Shown: one piece after another, positions 37,900-51,400 of the stretch
Layout of the letters: each line of letters begins with the position of its first letter
Numbering within the stretch: position 1 is the first letter of the stretch
Assembly (NCBI RefSeq): GCF_019703515.2
Contig: NC_059348.1
Span: forward strand, 25,946,656-26,010,655
DNA: 64,000 nucleotides
Reading direction: 5' to 3'
Source of the DNA: Myxocyprinus asiaticus
Lineage: Eukaryota > Chordata > Actinopteri > Cypriniformes > Catostomidae
Position numbers and translations under genes: made by a program
The notes under the pieces: generated by a model
What the model was told of the DNA's origin: nothing
Databases searched by the model: none
What the model saw: the letters and a program-made list of their open reading frames with translations, nothing else

Positions 37900-38230
37900 C
37901 AGCAACATCAATGCAAGTGGAGCCTCCACTGGCAAGACCATCAGACTGAGGGAGTCTGGCTTTGCAGGGCCTGGTACGCAGTGGTGCGTCAGGGAGGGGG
38001 TGCGCAGGATGAGAGGAGGGAAGGGATAATGGATGTGTTGAGAGAGGAAGGGAGAGTGTTTCTTCAGCCTAACACAAAATGGCTCTTATGGTGGAGCCAA
38101 GGATGCTGATCAGCCGTGAGATGCTGATGACATCACTGTGGGAGTTAGCAGCACTGATGCAGCACAAGGAGTGGGAGGGTGAGAGAGAGGAGGGGAGGGA
38201 GGAAAAGAGCTGTAAGAAGGGTGTCATAAC
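37900..38230 (-). promoter_or_regulatory. Candidate kif1a promoter / 5' leader region
   Basis: On the minus strand this is a pyrimidine-rich, locally CpG-bearing tract (plus-strand purine blocks such as aggagggaagggataatgg and agagaggaggggagggagg). It has a CRE-like half (gatgacatcac near 38125), and it lies upstream of the 5'UTR exon acceptor at 33389. A non-coding first exon is expected upstream of that acceptor. The assignment is inferred from position and composition; no TATA box or donor was fixed. Confidence 0.3.
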
Positions 38231-41200
38231 AGCATCATCATAGAACACTGTTTAAAAGACCATGGATTTGCTTGGATGTCTGTAATAATAAACCACAGTA
38301 TTAAAAACAACAAGAGCTCAATTTCGGTTCTAAGCTCAGTCAGTCAAGCCAGTAACTCATACATAACACAATAAGAAGGACTCAGTCATTAAGAACTAAT
38401 GAGGCTTCCAGCTGTGCATACGCAAGGACTAGAAACAACTTAGACAGCTGTACAAATATAGACTTAAAGAGGACAATTAAGAGGCAGTATTGTCCCAGGC
38501 CCAGCAACAAGGAGGCCCCACTAAGGTCCTCTATGTCAAGGGTTCAGACTGGGGTCCAGCAATTCAGGGTTGTCTGTGGGCAATTTTAGAGAAATATATA
38601 TTGTATGTAAGTATTCATCACTCCCCCCTTGCAACATGTATATGTTCATAAAATGCATATGAACATGTTTGTATTGTGTTTCTAGAACGTTTTTCATTGC
38701 CACTGTTCTTAGCTTGCTCATTGGTTGTATTGCACTATTTCCTGTAACTAAACTTAATTATTGCTAAAAGTGCTATACAAATAAAGTAAACATTTTAGTA
38801 TTGGATAAAAAATATGTTTTAAAAAAAGGGTATGCTGTTAATTTAAAGCAAATGCTTTTTAGATAACATTATAATATTTTTTGTTTTGTTTTGTTTTGTT
38901 TTGGCTTTAGTACAATGACAAATAAAAGCAATTTTTTTGTTTGGAAACAACTCGTCTTTATAATATCATATGTAATAAATAAATGGGTCGGTATATATGA
39001 AAATATGCCTTTATAGTTTGGAAAAGGGTCCCTTGTAAGAGGAAAAAAACCCTGATATAATTTACTCATAGAGTCTGGGCAAGGAGGTGTCTGGTCCACC
39101 CATTAAAATGTTGTCCTGGCTTTTTAAGCAATGACACTAATAATGAAGTACTAAAATGAAGCATTAATCATTACATTGTTTTTATATTTTATATAGCATG
39201 CAAAAAAAAATCTTAGAAATGTAGTCTATGTCTATATTTCTCTAAATTACCTGTATCTGTATTGGTCATTCTAAATATATATTGTAATCAAGTCAAATGA
39301 ATTAATGTAATAACTTCCATGGACTGCAGTGGTCTTGGTAGAACAGCCCCACCTGCTGGATATCTGACATCATTCGGTCCACCTTGTGGATGTGGCCTTA
39401 AGTGGATGTCGATTAGACATCACCTGTCCTGACAAACAAATACTTTTGTGTAATTAGTTTTTATATTGTAGTAGTGTAATGGGGTCAAGGCCAATTAAGT
39501 TGATGTCTGTACACATGATGTCTGTCTGGACCTCTCCATTAGTCAATATTGTTACATCAGAGTGCATGTCCTCTTTCACAAAAGCAAGGCAAGATTTAAG
39601 TTCCATCTGCATCCAAATCTGTCTCGTCCTGCACATAAGGTCCTCTGTGTGTGAAGTGGGTGTTGAGCCCCTCCACAGTGCAAAGGGCACATGAGGGTAA
39701 ACATTGTGCTTACACTTATTTACCGTGTAGACTAATTATTTACTGCAGTTTAAGTGGCAGAGACTGGTGCTCTGGTCAAAGTCCCTGCTCTGACATAAGC
39801 ATCTGCTTCCTCTGACACACGACTAGTGTGTTTTTGGAGAATCACTGTGTTCTGGTCAGGAACGTTTGTACAAAGTAGACATATTTTATTACTAGGAACA
39901 TGCATGACAATGGGAACAGCATGATCTTGCCTTGTTCAAGACTTTTTATGGTCATAGTCGTTTATTAAAACATCAATTAAACTTATTTAAAATGTCTTTA
40001 CATTCATAAAGTACCAATCCAATCATGTTCATTAAAAAAAATAAAAAAATAAAATAAAAAAAAACATTGCAGAGCTATACATGTATCTAGCTACAGGTTT
40101 TGATTGTATTCTGCTGAGTCAGATTACAAATTGCTCAAGCAAGATTTGAGTTGGGTTTAAAGTGGCTTTTAAGCCATTTACTGCATAGCTTATTACTTAG
40201 ATATTTGTTTAAATATTAAAAAAATTTAACCCGACAGTGAAAAGATTATAAACAACCCTTCTGAACTCATCATCCCACATAAAAACAAAAATAATCAAAT
40301 CGAAGTCCTTTAAAAAAAAAAAAAAAACTATTAAATTAAATTAACTTAAAAATCATCCTAAGATAGTATATCAACATTAAAATGGGCTCCAGTGATTTGT
40401 ATGTGTACATTAACATGCACAATAGAGTAATGTTCAGTTCTGAGCATGTGAGGAACATATGAAGCATTGAGTTGGATGTGCAGGTACGTGTATGTGTGTT
40501 TTGACTGACCAATCGGCTCTATTGAGAAGGGTACACTCCTCCTTTGAGCTGGTAAACAAGCAGAGAATGAATGAATCAATAGAGCACCTTGTAGTACAAG
40601 AATGCAAAACAAAACTCGAATGGATATTCATTTATTTATTTTGGATAAAACTGCAGTTTAGCTTTTAGGTGCATAGTAAGTCATAGTAAGTGTTTTTCCT
40701 AGTTTATATGATGTCCTGAACTATATCACATGGTTACTAAGGACTCTTCAAAACAAATTGATATTTGTTCAGAAGCAGGCAATTTACACTAATACACTGT
40801 TCCATTTTTCTTTCTATCTGTAGTGAGCCAGATATAACTACAGGTTGTCAGCTTTTTCAAGCACTAGCAGTATTAAAATTTAACAGTATTAGAATAATTT
40901 ATCCCCAAGCAGCAATCCCTTTCAACATCTAGTCTGCAACATATTCTTGTCTGGCAGCACATGGCATCTCAGCTCTGTGAAAAACGTTAAGATAAACACA
41001 TGTCCCATGTCCCACGTGTAAGTGTGTTTTTGTGTTAGGTGAGAGGAAACTGAGGGTTAAATGATTGACTCTTAAGACTCAATCGACATAAGGAAAAAAA
41101 ACATTTAGGCCTACTGACAAAAACATGCAGTCTTACATAATAACACTGGACATATTATCCATTCATCATTACAACCTCTGTCCATTTTGTTCTCTTGATC

Positions 41201-41330
41201 ATAGCAGCCCTCCTATCTATCTGTAGACCGTTATACCTTGTTTGGAAGATGAAGGGCGGGGGAATTTGACGCATGTTGCTCTATGTTCCAGGGGTCGAAG
41301 ACCCGTTTGTTTAAAATGTTGGACAAACGC
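38231..41330. other. Intergenic sequence, kif1a to agxt
   Basis: AT-rich sequence with a (GTTTT)n run at about 38881-38903 and A-rich tracts near 40040 and 40310. Open frames of up to 84 codons occur but have no splice context or recognisable protein similarity. Sequence just upstream of 41383 must hold the agxt promoter; no TATA box was identified. Confidence 0.45.
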
Positions 41331-41382
41331 AACGTTGTGTACACTTTCGCAGTCCCTCTAACGAACTGAAGCCAGAGGAAAG

Positions 41383-44300
41383 ATGATGCCGAGGTCTGCT
41401 CTCTCCAGGTGCGCCCTCTTGGCGCAGCAGTGGCCTTTGGAATGCGCGCTGTCCACCAAACACATCCACCGCGGGATGTCTTCAGTGACCATTCCTCCTC
41501 CAGCGTGCATGCTCCGGCCTCTTGAGGCACCTTTCCGATACCTTTTTGGGCCAGGACCCTCTAATGTGCCGCCTCGTATTTTAGCGGCAGGAGGGAGACC
41601 TATAATAGGCCATATGCACACAGAAATGTTTGAGGTAAATTTTACGCTCCACTTTTACGCACACTAGCATTTTACAACCCTGATATACTGATGCGTTGTT
41701 CTTAGCCTCTTTTATGTAAACTTGGGTGATGTAAGATTTTAACAGCAAATGCTTGTTTTTTGTTGTTGTTGTTGTTGTAGATTATGAATGATATCAAGAA
41801 GGGTATCCAGTACGCTTTTCAGACCAGTAACAACATGACACTGGCCATGAGTGGTTCTGGCCACACCGCGATGGAGTGCGCAGTGTTCAACGTTGTGGAA
41901 CCCGGAGAGAGTGTTCTCGTTGCAATCAATGGAATTTGGGGAGAACGAGTCGCAGAAATTGCTGAACGGATGGGTACGGATCTGTTAGTATCCGTCCATT
42001 ATTATATAGAAATTCACCATCATCTATTGTACAGTGGATGACATATATTTTGTTTTTTCAACAGGTGCACAGGTTCACACCTTGGTCAAAACACCTGGAG
42101 GACATTTTACAAATGAAGAAATTGAACAGGTAAAATCGTGCTTTGATGTGGCATTTACAAGTAAGACAAACTTCCATTGGACATTGTCTCTTATACCCTC
42201 CCCACGCTGGGTGTAATATAAATACAAGGACATTAATTACTGTTATCTAATTACTTTTCAGTACAAAAACTAGTGTAGTGAATTACATTTCAAATTCTTG
42301 TAATCAGATTACAGTTACTGACTTTTAATTACTTTACATTTCTAAAAAAATATATACTATATGTAGTCAATTTAGAACAGAATGATGTGCAAACAGGGAG
42401 GAAATATAGAAAAAAAAAATAGTTTCTGTGAAATGTTTTAGAAAGTAGCTTAAAAGTAATTAGTAATGTGACTGTGATTATTTTTTATATAAGTAAAAAT
42501 CAGTAAGTCAGTAATCTGATTAAAAATGTAGTGTAGTAATGAGGAATTTGTAGGGAATTACTTTTTTTAAGTATCTTGCTCAACACTGCCTCCCCCACTG
42601 TAAATTATGTGACTTTGTTAATAATAGAAAGGAAAATCCATACTCAATAAATGTCTATTATTCTACAGGCTCTGGCTAAACACAAGCCAGTTCTCTTCTT
42701 TCTCACACATGGAGAGTCTTCAGCTGGTCTGGTGCACCCTGTTGATGGCATTGGTGATATGTGTCACAAGTAAGAATATCCCAGAATCACTTGGTTTGGA
42801 AGGCTCAAGATTAGTGTGTGACTTAAAAAAAAAAAACAGCCTAAGCTGGATAACTGGTTTTAGCTGGTCGGTTTAAAGGAGTTTTGAACTCTGTTTTTAG
42901 CTGGTCAGGCTGGTCTGGTTTCAGCTGGGAGGCAAGCTGGTGGGGGGGATCTGTTGTGTTTTGTTACATGTAGACTTTCTTTGATATAAAATTTCTATGC
43001 TAGGAATGTAAATGTCTATAATGTCCATCACTTTTGTTATAGTGTGTAAGATATACAGTACATAGTTTGCATTGGTTTCCTTTTTACAGATACAACTGTT
43101 TGTTCTTAGTGGATTCAGTGGCGTCATTGGGAGCTGCACCACTTTTAATGGACCAACAAAGTGAGTGGAGGACCATTTAATGTAGATTAAATGTATACAA
43201 GTGCATATTAAAATTGCTGTGTAAACACCTGTGGCTTGGATTCAGTTACTTTACACAATGAATCCTGTTTTTCTTTGTAGATATTGATATCCTGTATACT
43301 GGGTCTCAGAAAGCCTTGAATGCACCTCCCGGGACAGCGCCAATTTCATTCAGTGAAAGAGCATGGTGAGGAGTGCATGAGTTTGTTTCACACAATATTA
43401 TTCTACCACAAAGGGAATTCACTAATGTTATATATTTTCCCTCAAATGTGATATAGCCACAAGATGTTTAACAGGAAAACTAAGCCAGTATCCTACCTCC
43501 TTGACATGACACACTTGTCCAATTACTGGGGCAATGATGGCAAGCAAGATAGAATGCAAGTACTATATTACAAACACAAAATGATGCTCTTGCGAGGTCT
43601 CAGTAGAAGATTGAGCTAGGATTTTCTAAAATGAACTAAACTGTGTTCCAGATACCATCACACAGGACCTGTGTCTGGGTTCTTTTCCCTGAGGGAAAGT
43701 CTGGCCATCCTTGCAGAAACGGTAAAAATAGTGGCATGATATGTAGATTTCTACTTGTTTGACTCAAAGTAAACATTTACAGCATAGCCAGTCATATTAA
43801 TTCACTCTTACATGTTGGTTAACCTTTTGGTCCAAAAGTCTTTAAATGACATACTGTGTGCCTACTGCTTTTTCCACAACTATGCATTTAGTTAAAACAA
43901 GAACAGTGTGGGTGCTTAAGATATATGAAATTATGATAATGCATTGATCTGTTACTTTTCTAGGTAAATAACTTTAATTATTATTAGCTTTATGTATTGA
44001 ATAAATAATTCATTGAGGTATCCAATGCAATGGGGTTAATGACTCTATAATATTTGCTTAAGGGGCTTGAGAACTCATGGAGACATCATGAGGAAGTTGC
44101 CAAGTATCTTTGGAAGGGCTTGGAAGACCTGGGCTTGAAGCTGTTTATCAAAGACAGGGTAAAGTTATGATTGACTTCATGTGTTCTCTTTCAGGGTATA
44201 CTGCTATTCTCAAAATAAATAAAGTGGTTAAATATTATTCTCCTTTCCAAAGGACTTGAGATTACCCTCAGTCACCACAATTGCCATCCCTGAGGGATAT

Positions 44301-44577
44301 AACTGGAGGGAATTGCTAGCTTACATCATGAAGCATCACCAAATGGAGTTTACAGGAGGTTTAGGGCCCTCTGTTGGCATGGTAAGAAAAAGCTTGTCAA
44401 CTAGATGGTAGTGCATGACAATGCATTTAACTATGAGGCTGAATAATGATCCACTGAACTGATTTCTAGGTGTTGCGGATCGGTCTTATGGGATACAACT
44501 GTAACAAGGCGAATGCTGCAATGGCTCTTGCGGCTGTTGAAGATGCTTTAAAGCACTGTCGAAAGACCAAAGCCTAA
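41383..44577 (+). CDS. agxt: Alanine-glyoxylate aminotransferase (complete, 11 exons)
   Basis: PLP-dependent enzyme that converts glyoxylate and alanine to glycine and pyruvate (also serine-pyruvate transaminase). Exons: 41383-41634, 41781-41973, 42065-42129, 42669-42769, 43090-43160, 43281-43365, 43457-43555, 43652-43721, 44063-44158, 44253-44381, 44470-44577; 422 codons plus stop. The PLP lysine is in [14 protein letters not shown]; the cofactor glycine loop is [13 protein letters not shown] and the PLP-binding Asp is in [10 protein letters not shown]. The first 31 residues ([20 protein letters not shown]...) are basic and poor in acid residues, as in a mitochondrial leader. A second Met at residue 32 would give 391 residues, close to human AGT (392). 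The C-terminus is RKTKA, not a peroxisomal SKL-type signal. Intron 7 uses a GC donor. The 11-exon structure matches the human gene. Confidence 0.95.
43556..43651 (+). other. agxt: GC-AG intron of agxt
   Basis: The donor reads aat|gcaagt and the acceptor is ttccag. Exon phases (2 to 1) agree only with this boundary, so the non-canonical GC donor is real. The gcaagt context is the usual strong consensus for GC-AG introns. Confidence 0.9.
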
Positions 44578-45041
44578 AAAGAGACAACACTGTAGAAGAC
44601 AATTATAGATGACTCATTCAAAAAAATCTTTGTGTAAAGGCCTCCCACCATGATTCTAATGTTCAACAACAGAGGGCGGAATATACAAGAAATGTAAAGG
44701 AACAGTTATTATAAACTGTGTATATGGAGCTTTCATCTAATGGTTGGTAAAATTGAGTGAATTGTGTGAATTTTAATCACTTTTAAGCTTTGCCAGAAGA
44801 ATTTGTTAAATATTTTACAGAACAGTGCAAATCATGTCTCTATATCAGTCGAAACTAGTCAACACAGAACAGGCACATGTTGACACAAAAAGGGTTCCTC
44901 AGTGTCCTTTTTATATTTCAACAAGTATCACTCCAGTACTTGAATGACCCTCACATAAACATAACTGAGAAACAAATCATTCATATAAATACAACATATG
45001 GGTTAACTATGGGAGTTTAATTACACAGTAAACTGCATGGT

Positions 45042-45102
45042 TTTATTGCTGGCCATAACTCCACTTATTGACTAGCCTTGAATAACAAGATGCTTAAATA
45101 AA
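45042..45102. promoter_or_regulatory. Candidate poly(A) signals of two convergent genes
   Basis: AATAAA on the plus strand at 45097-45102 could serve agxt. On the minus strand AATAAA at 45047-45042 could serve fbxo15. If both are used, the two transcripts overlap at their 3' ends. Other signals may exist and no cleavage data are available. Confidence 0.35.
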
Positions 45103-45431
45103 TCAGTTAACAAAAACATCAAATTGGTACTAAAACAGTGCTTTTTTTTTTTTTTAGACATTCATTTGACAATTCATTTTCCTGACAAATTTCAGGACTT
45201 TAAACACTTAACTAAACACTCTGCATAAAGCCCCAAAAACTTGGCAACTAAACATTTCTGAAATGTAACAAAGAAAATTGGGATGGATGGGGGGGGGGGT
45301 TGTGCTCATTTCATCAACTAGAAACAGATGAAATTGTCTTCCTGGGGGGGGGGGAATTACAAAAAGATTGCAAAATGTTAATCTTTGGTTATTTACAACT
45401 CAAAGCACTGCCAGAAGCAATTCAAACTTTT

Positions 45432-48400
45432 CTAAACCTCATCTGTATCAGCTGAACATTTTCCCCCAAAGTGCTTCTTCACTTTGGCTGTTGGGAATAT
45501 AATGATTAATTGCACCAAAAAGTACTGCTGAAGCTCTTCCATCCACTCGAAGACCATTTTGACCTTCCCCTCCACATCCTCGTAAAAGATGTAGAACTGT
45601 TCACCTTCACAGCCCAAGGCCAACACATTTTGGTATTTATTGGCCATCTTAACAGGAGAACTCACACACCAGAAGGGACGCTCTCCCTCATCCAGAACAG
45701 TCAGTGTCATCATACAGCAGCGCTAGGACGGAGTGCAGGAAGTAAACACTGTTACTTTTCTCAACCTATTTTCTCAGTACAGACACGTAAAATACGCAAA
45801 TCACCACATTAAACGAACAGGTTGTGGCTTGACATAAAGCACAAGTATTGCATATAGACTGCATCAGTGCAGTGCATAGAGGTGGCAGTCCAAACAGTGA
45901 ATCTATTCACTATATAGACAAAAGATACATAAACTTTCTTAACCGCATTTCTTCAAGAATGTACATAAGTGACATTGGAGTTTGCAGGTTTTTGTATTTA
46001 AAAAAAAAAAAAAGAAAAAAAAAACAAAAAAAAGATTATTATTGATAATATCTTATTAAAAAAGATATTGAGTTAAGCTCAATCAACAGCATTTCTGGCA
46101 AAATGTTGATTATCACAAAAAAATAATTTTGACATCCCTCTTTATCTTAAAAAAAAAAAAGAAAAAGCAAAAATCGAGGTTATAGTGAGGCACTTACACT
46201 GGAAGTGAATGGGGACCGATTTTTGAACATTACAATACTCACTTCTTCAGAACTATAGCCACAAGACACAAAGGATATGCATCTAAACATGATTTTAGTG
46301 AGATAAACTCTAATAATAGCCAATTTTACAACTTCATTGCCATGACGATGTAATGTCAACAATCCCTAAAACCATAAAATGACTGAAAAAAGTTGTAAAG
46401 TTGAAGCTTAAAAGTTGTAAATCTGGCAATAACTTTACACAGAAAAGGTTAGTAAGCAATTTTATCACACTAAAATCATGTTTACACACATATCCTTTGT
46501 GTCTATACTTTTTCAAAAGTAAGTATTTTAACGTTTACAAATTGGCCCCCATTCAGTTCCATTGTAAGTGCCTCACTGGAACCCAGACTTTTTTTTAAAG
46601 AAAAGGAGGGACGAGTTGAAAATATTTTTTGTGGTAATCAACATTATGCCACAAATGCTGTTCATTGAGCTTAACTTGTATTGAACACGGAACATTAATA
46701 TAAGCCATTTTTCTATATTGTATATAGCCTAGGGTTTATTCAAGCTGTCAAACCACAAATACACAAACTTGCTACGAAAAAATGTAGGTTGAATTTAAGT
46801 GGCATTAGTGATTTGGTAGAATTATGAGCAGCCCCCGAAGACAAAGCAGGGCATCGGCGATTGATACAGAGCACCGCAGTGGTGTGCATACATTCACTGA
46901 AAACAATGTTTTAAAATTTTAGGAAGCTGCACGTCGTGGGGGATTCACGTGACGTTATGTGAGGGTTGATCGCTTGAAGGCGAGCGCCGCTTAAACTTTG
47001 ATACAATTATACTTTTAAGCAATATTAACCAGTGAGAACTGTAATAGTTCTGTTTGTTAAACGGTGCCCGGGAGTGCAGGATGTCTAAAACATTTTGAAA
47101 TCGTCGGCCTGTTGGGACGGCAGATGCCTCGCAGAATCAAGATGGCAGGGATCCAGTCGATAGTGACAGCAGCAAGCTTCATGACGTAGGTTGGGATATC
47201 TCGAACATTTATGCAGCACTAAAGAAAGATACATAGAGCGATCATTTAATTAAATCAACGGAGTGAGTGGGTAACTGACTTTTTTTTTTTTTTTCTCTCC
47301 CTTTGTTTACTTGCTGTAGAGCTCATTTGCTCACGATGTGGGTTCGATGTTATTGTTTTCTGGAGCCTATTTTATTTTTTATTTTTATTTTATTGAACAT
47401 ATTTATGTACAATTTAATGGCACGAAAAACATTATATATATATATTACACACACAAATCACTGGACTTGAGCAATCTGGTAGCAATAGTGTCACGGAAAG
47501 TCTCGCGAGTGTGCATGGACCGTTGGATTTACGAGCGATGGACACCAGTTGGGACTGTTATGTGCAAGGTTGAAGTGCATTTTTTTTTCCTGTGGGCTAT
47601 TAAGGATGTTATAGTTACATCAATGTTGGATAGTGGTCTATATAATTTAGCCCTGGGTACAACATTTGTCTTTGCATGTCACACTTAAAATATTGGTAAA
47701 ATGTTTCTCTACATGGAATGTTAATGGGCAGGGGCACCCTACAAAAAGAAGGAAGATTGTATCTTTTCTTAAGCATAAAAAATGTATATAGTGTTCCTTC
47801 AAGGAAAGCACCTTTATTCACAGGAAGCTAAAAAGCTTGGCAGGGCATGGGATGGACATGTGTTTTGTAGTGCTGGTTCGAGTAAGAGCAGGGGAGTTAT
47901 CACATTGATATGTAAGCATTTAAAAATTTTATGTCTTAAACAGAAAAATGATTTAGGAAGAATCATTATTGTTTTGGCTGAAATAGACAGGCAAAATCTG
48001 CAGCTAGGATCCTTCATAATATGGTTTTGAATGGAGACTTCAATCTTTTAATGGATCCGGCCCTTGACCATAATGATGCAAAGGTGTGTAGACCCTGTAG
48101 AGCAACGTTGACTAGAAGATGCGTAAAAATATTGGTCTTACAGACATTTGGAGACTTCTGAATCCATCTGGGAACATCTTTTTTTATCAGTTCATAAGAT
48201 TTACTCTAGAGTAGATTATCTTTTTTACATCCAAATCACTGACACTGACTGCTCAATTGAGAACATTTTAGATTCAGATCATGCTTTGGTGTGTTTAGAG
48301 ATGTTGTCACATCTAGAGAAAAATAAATCATATTGATGGCGCTTTAATACATACCTTCTACAGGACCCAGCATTTAAAAAAAAAAAACTTAAAGATAGAA

Positions 48401-51400
48401 GTTAATGCTTATGTACGTAGAAACCAATTGGTCCTCAGTGTCATGGGAGGCACTTAAGGCAGTTTGGATCATACAATATGCCTCATTCATTAAAAATATC
48501 AAAGCACAGGAATTCATAGAACTGGAAGAGTATTTAAAGTTCTGAAACAGAGCTGAAGTGCAGAATGTCATCCAATGGCCTTAGAGTTGATTCAGCTAAA
48601 GTATAGGTACAATACTATTTTGTCAAAGAAGGTAGAGTTTTGGTTATGCAGGGCAAGATTTTGACTTCTTGCCGGATACATAAAACAGAGTTTTTTTCCA
48701 CCATTACTTCAGTGGTCTTCTGGAGGCAATATATTTACTTCTGCTACAGATATTAATAAAACCTTTAAAGAATTTTATTTTGATCTTTACGGTTCCACGT
48801 CCACATCTACCAATAAGGATATTAGCAACTTCGTAGAGCCATTAGAACTTCCTAAATTGACGAATGATCAAAAAGACTTTCTTGACTCAGATATTACTTT
48901 GGAGGAGCTTGGTGAGGTAATTAAAGCCTTGTCAACAGGTAAGACCCTGGGGCCAGATGGTTTTGCAGCAAAATTTTTAAGATCTTGTGTCATAGAACTG
49001 GCTCACTTATGTTAGAAGATTACACAGAGTAATTAAAAAATGCCCAATTCCCAATGCGCTCTAGGTCCTCGTGGTGGCGTAGTGACTCGCCTCAATCCGG
49101 GTGGTGGAGGACGAATCTCAGCTGCCCTCGCATCGGAGACCGTCAACCCATGTATCTTATCACGTGGCTTGTTGAGCGCGTTACCGCGGAGACATAGCGT
49201 GTGTGGGGCTTCGTGCTATTCTCCACAGCATCCACGCACAACTCGCCACATGCCCCACCGTGAGCGAACCATATTATAGCAACCACGAGGAGGTTACCCC
49301 ATGTGATTCTACCCTCCCTAGCAACCGGGCCAATTTGGTTGCTTAGGAGACCTGGCTGGAGTCACTCAGCATGCCCTGGATTTGAACTCGCAACTCAAGG
49401 GGTGGTAGTCAGCGTCTTCACTCGCTGAGATACCCAGGCCCCGATCAGTGTCATTCTTAAAAAAAGATAAAGACCCAAATGAATGTAAAAAGTTATTGTC
49501 CAATTTCCCTGATCCAGTTAGATGTAAAAATACTGTCTAAAATTCTGGCTAATCGATTAAACAGAGTAATTACATCTATTATACATATAGATCAAATGGG
49601 GTTTATACGTGGTCATAGTTCTTCTGATTATATTTGACGTTTTATAAATACTACATGGTCAGTAGCGAATGATCAGACCCCGATCGCTGCCATTATTGTA
49701 TATTTTCATTTAATTATTCAATTAGTCCATTTTGATAATTGAATTAACATGTATGCAATATGCAATGATCTAAAAATGATAATGTGTAATCAATGTACTA
49801 CGAATAACTGCATTATTAATGTTATTCAGAATGTTAGATACTTAATCATTCATTTATTTAATTATAATTTACTCAGTTTAATAATCAAGGTGCAAATTAA
49901 TGGAAAAATGCAGCTGGAGGGCGAATTACAGCCTCTTTTTGTCAAACTTTGTCTGACCCAAAGGGAGACGTGTGTGGGGATACTAAAAGGATAATTTAAT
50001 GTTTAATAAGAGCAAAGCTGGTGTCCAAAAAAGGCAGATGATATGTGTGCGTTAATTAGTACTAGAAATGACATGAAAAACATGTATGTGGACAGCCTTT
50101 ATTTTTTAAACTTTATATGACTTTAAGGGTGGTGTTCGCATAGATATTAAAAGGATGACTTAAGGTCAGAGATAGGAACTGCCTGGTGTCCAAAAAAAGG
50201 CAGATGATATATGTGCACTAATTAGTGCTAGAAATGAGATGACATGTATGTGGGCAGACATACAACTCTCCATTTTTAGGAATATGTGTAACCAACGACT
50301 GTAATAAAGGAAATCATTTAATATACTAATCGAATTAATGCAGGAAGTAAGGATAGTTAGTCAAAATAAAATATGTAACCATATGAAGTGGTTACAGTGT
50401 GTTTATACATAAATGAAACAGTCATGCTTTTGCCATCACTGAAGCACGTTGGGGTCAAGGGTGACCAGCTAGAAGGGAGACGGCGAAGATGAAACTAGGG
50501 AGGCATAAGACGATTTAATTGGATGAAGAGGCCATCACTCAAAGAGATGAGGGGGGAACAGAAACTGTATAAAAAAAATACATGATTCTGAAGTGTAATT
50601 TTAGATGCTCCATGGACCACCTTGGCTTTGTTACTCTGTAATAAAAGTAATCTATTTTTGGAATCAGAACTTTGCGCTTCCGAGAAATCTTTGACTCAAC
50701 TGAGCTTCGATGGTGGTTTTGGGGAATCTGCCATGACACCATCTTTTTAAGGTTTTGGAAATTTACAGGTTTGGGAACACTTTTATTAGGTGGATTAAGT
50801 TACTTTATAAACAACTGGTAGTGGCAGTGCAGTGGCTAATGGATTAATTTCATAATTTTTTTCTCTTGGTAGGGGAACCTCGCTCCCACTTTCCGCTTTT
50901 GATGTGCGACCCCCTTTTGGTCTTAGGTCACGTCTAATTTTCTATTTTTGTCCACTGGAATTTTTTGGGAAAAAACAATGTTTCATCGACTGAACAAGCG
51001 ACACCAAGGTACATAACAGTACAACCCAGTGAAAAGACAGTACTTCAACATTTTGCACCAGTTTTCCCATTTAGACTCAAAGACAAACAGTCAGTAATAC
51101 AAACCAAATTTTTAAAAGAGTATCCTATGCAAAGCATACAGCACTGACTAACCAGTCTGTTTAATGGAGAAATAAAGTCTAAATAAAGTGGCCACTCTGT
51201 CTATGGATTAGGAATGAATCATAGGTACCTCAGCAGCTCCCTCCAGTCCCATTGCTTGCCATGGAAGACTGACCTTCCCTACAGGTATGTGCTTTGACAC
51301 ATCAGTGGAATCAATGGCACTCACCAGCAAATATTCCCCTTGAGATGTCACTGGTAAACATAAAAGTGAACTATTCAACTCCAAATATGTTTGAAAAGTA

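Larger units (their letters stand above)
46900..50950 (+). mobile_element. L1-type LINE relic with nested insertions
   Basis: The plus strand carries an ORF1 start (from about 47081, MSKTF then a stop, then NRRPVGTADASQNQDG) and an ORF2 endonuclease start (about 47690, ISTWNVNG-type). Reverse transcriptase pieces are LEELGEVIKALSTGK at about 48900 and LKKDKDPNECK at about 49457. After a gap, RWIKLLYKQ lies at about 50790 and a GNLA/GEPRSHFP-like segment at about 50880. All frames are broken by stops. Two foreign segments (about 49037-49443 and 49700-50745) split ORF2. The element is in intron 9 of fbxo15, in antisense orientation to that gene. Confidence 0.72.

Noticed and set aside
37596..37949. 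117-codon plus-strand ORF
   Set aside because: No splice context, no recognisable domain; it overlaps the tandem duplication and the candidate kif1a promoter region.
39454..39690. 78-codon minus-strand ORF with protein-like composition
   Set aside because: No flanking splice signals or family resemblance that I can name; not enough to call a gene.
49391..49443. tRNA gene call on the minus strand
   Set aside because: The A/B-box segment is the head of a ~400-base SINE, the A-box is mutated, and no cloverleaf 3' half is present.
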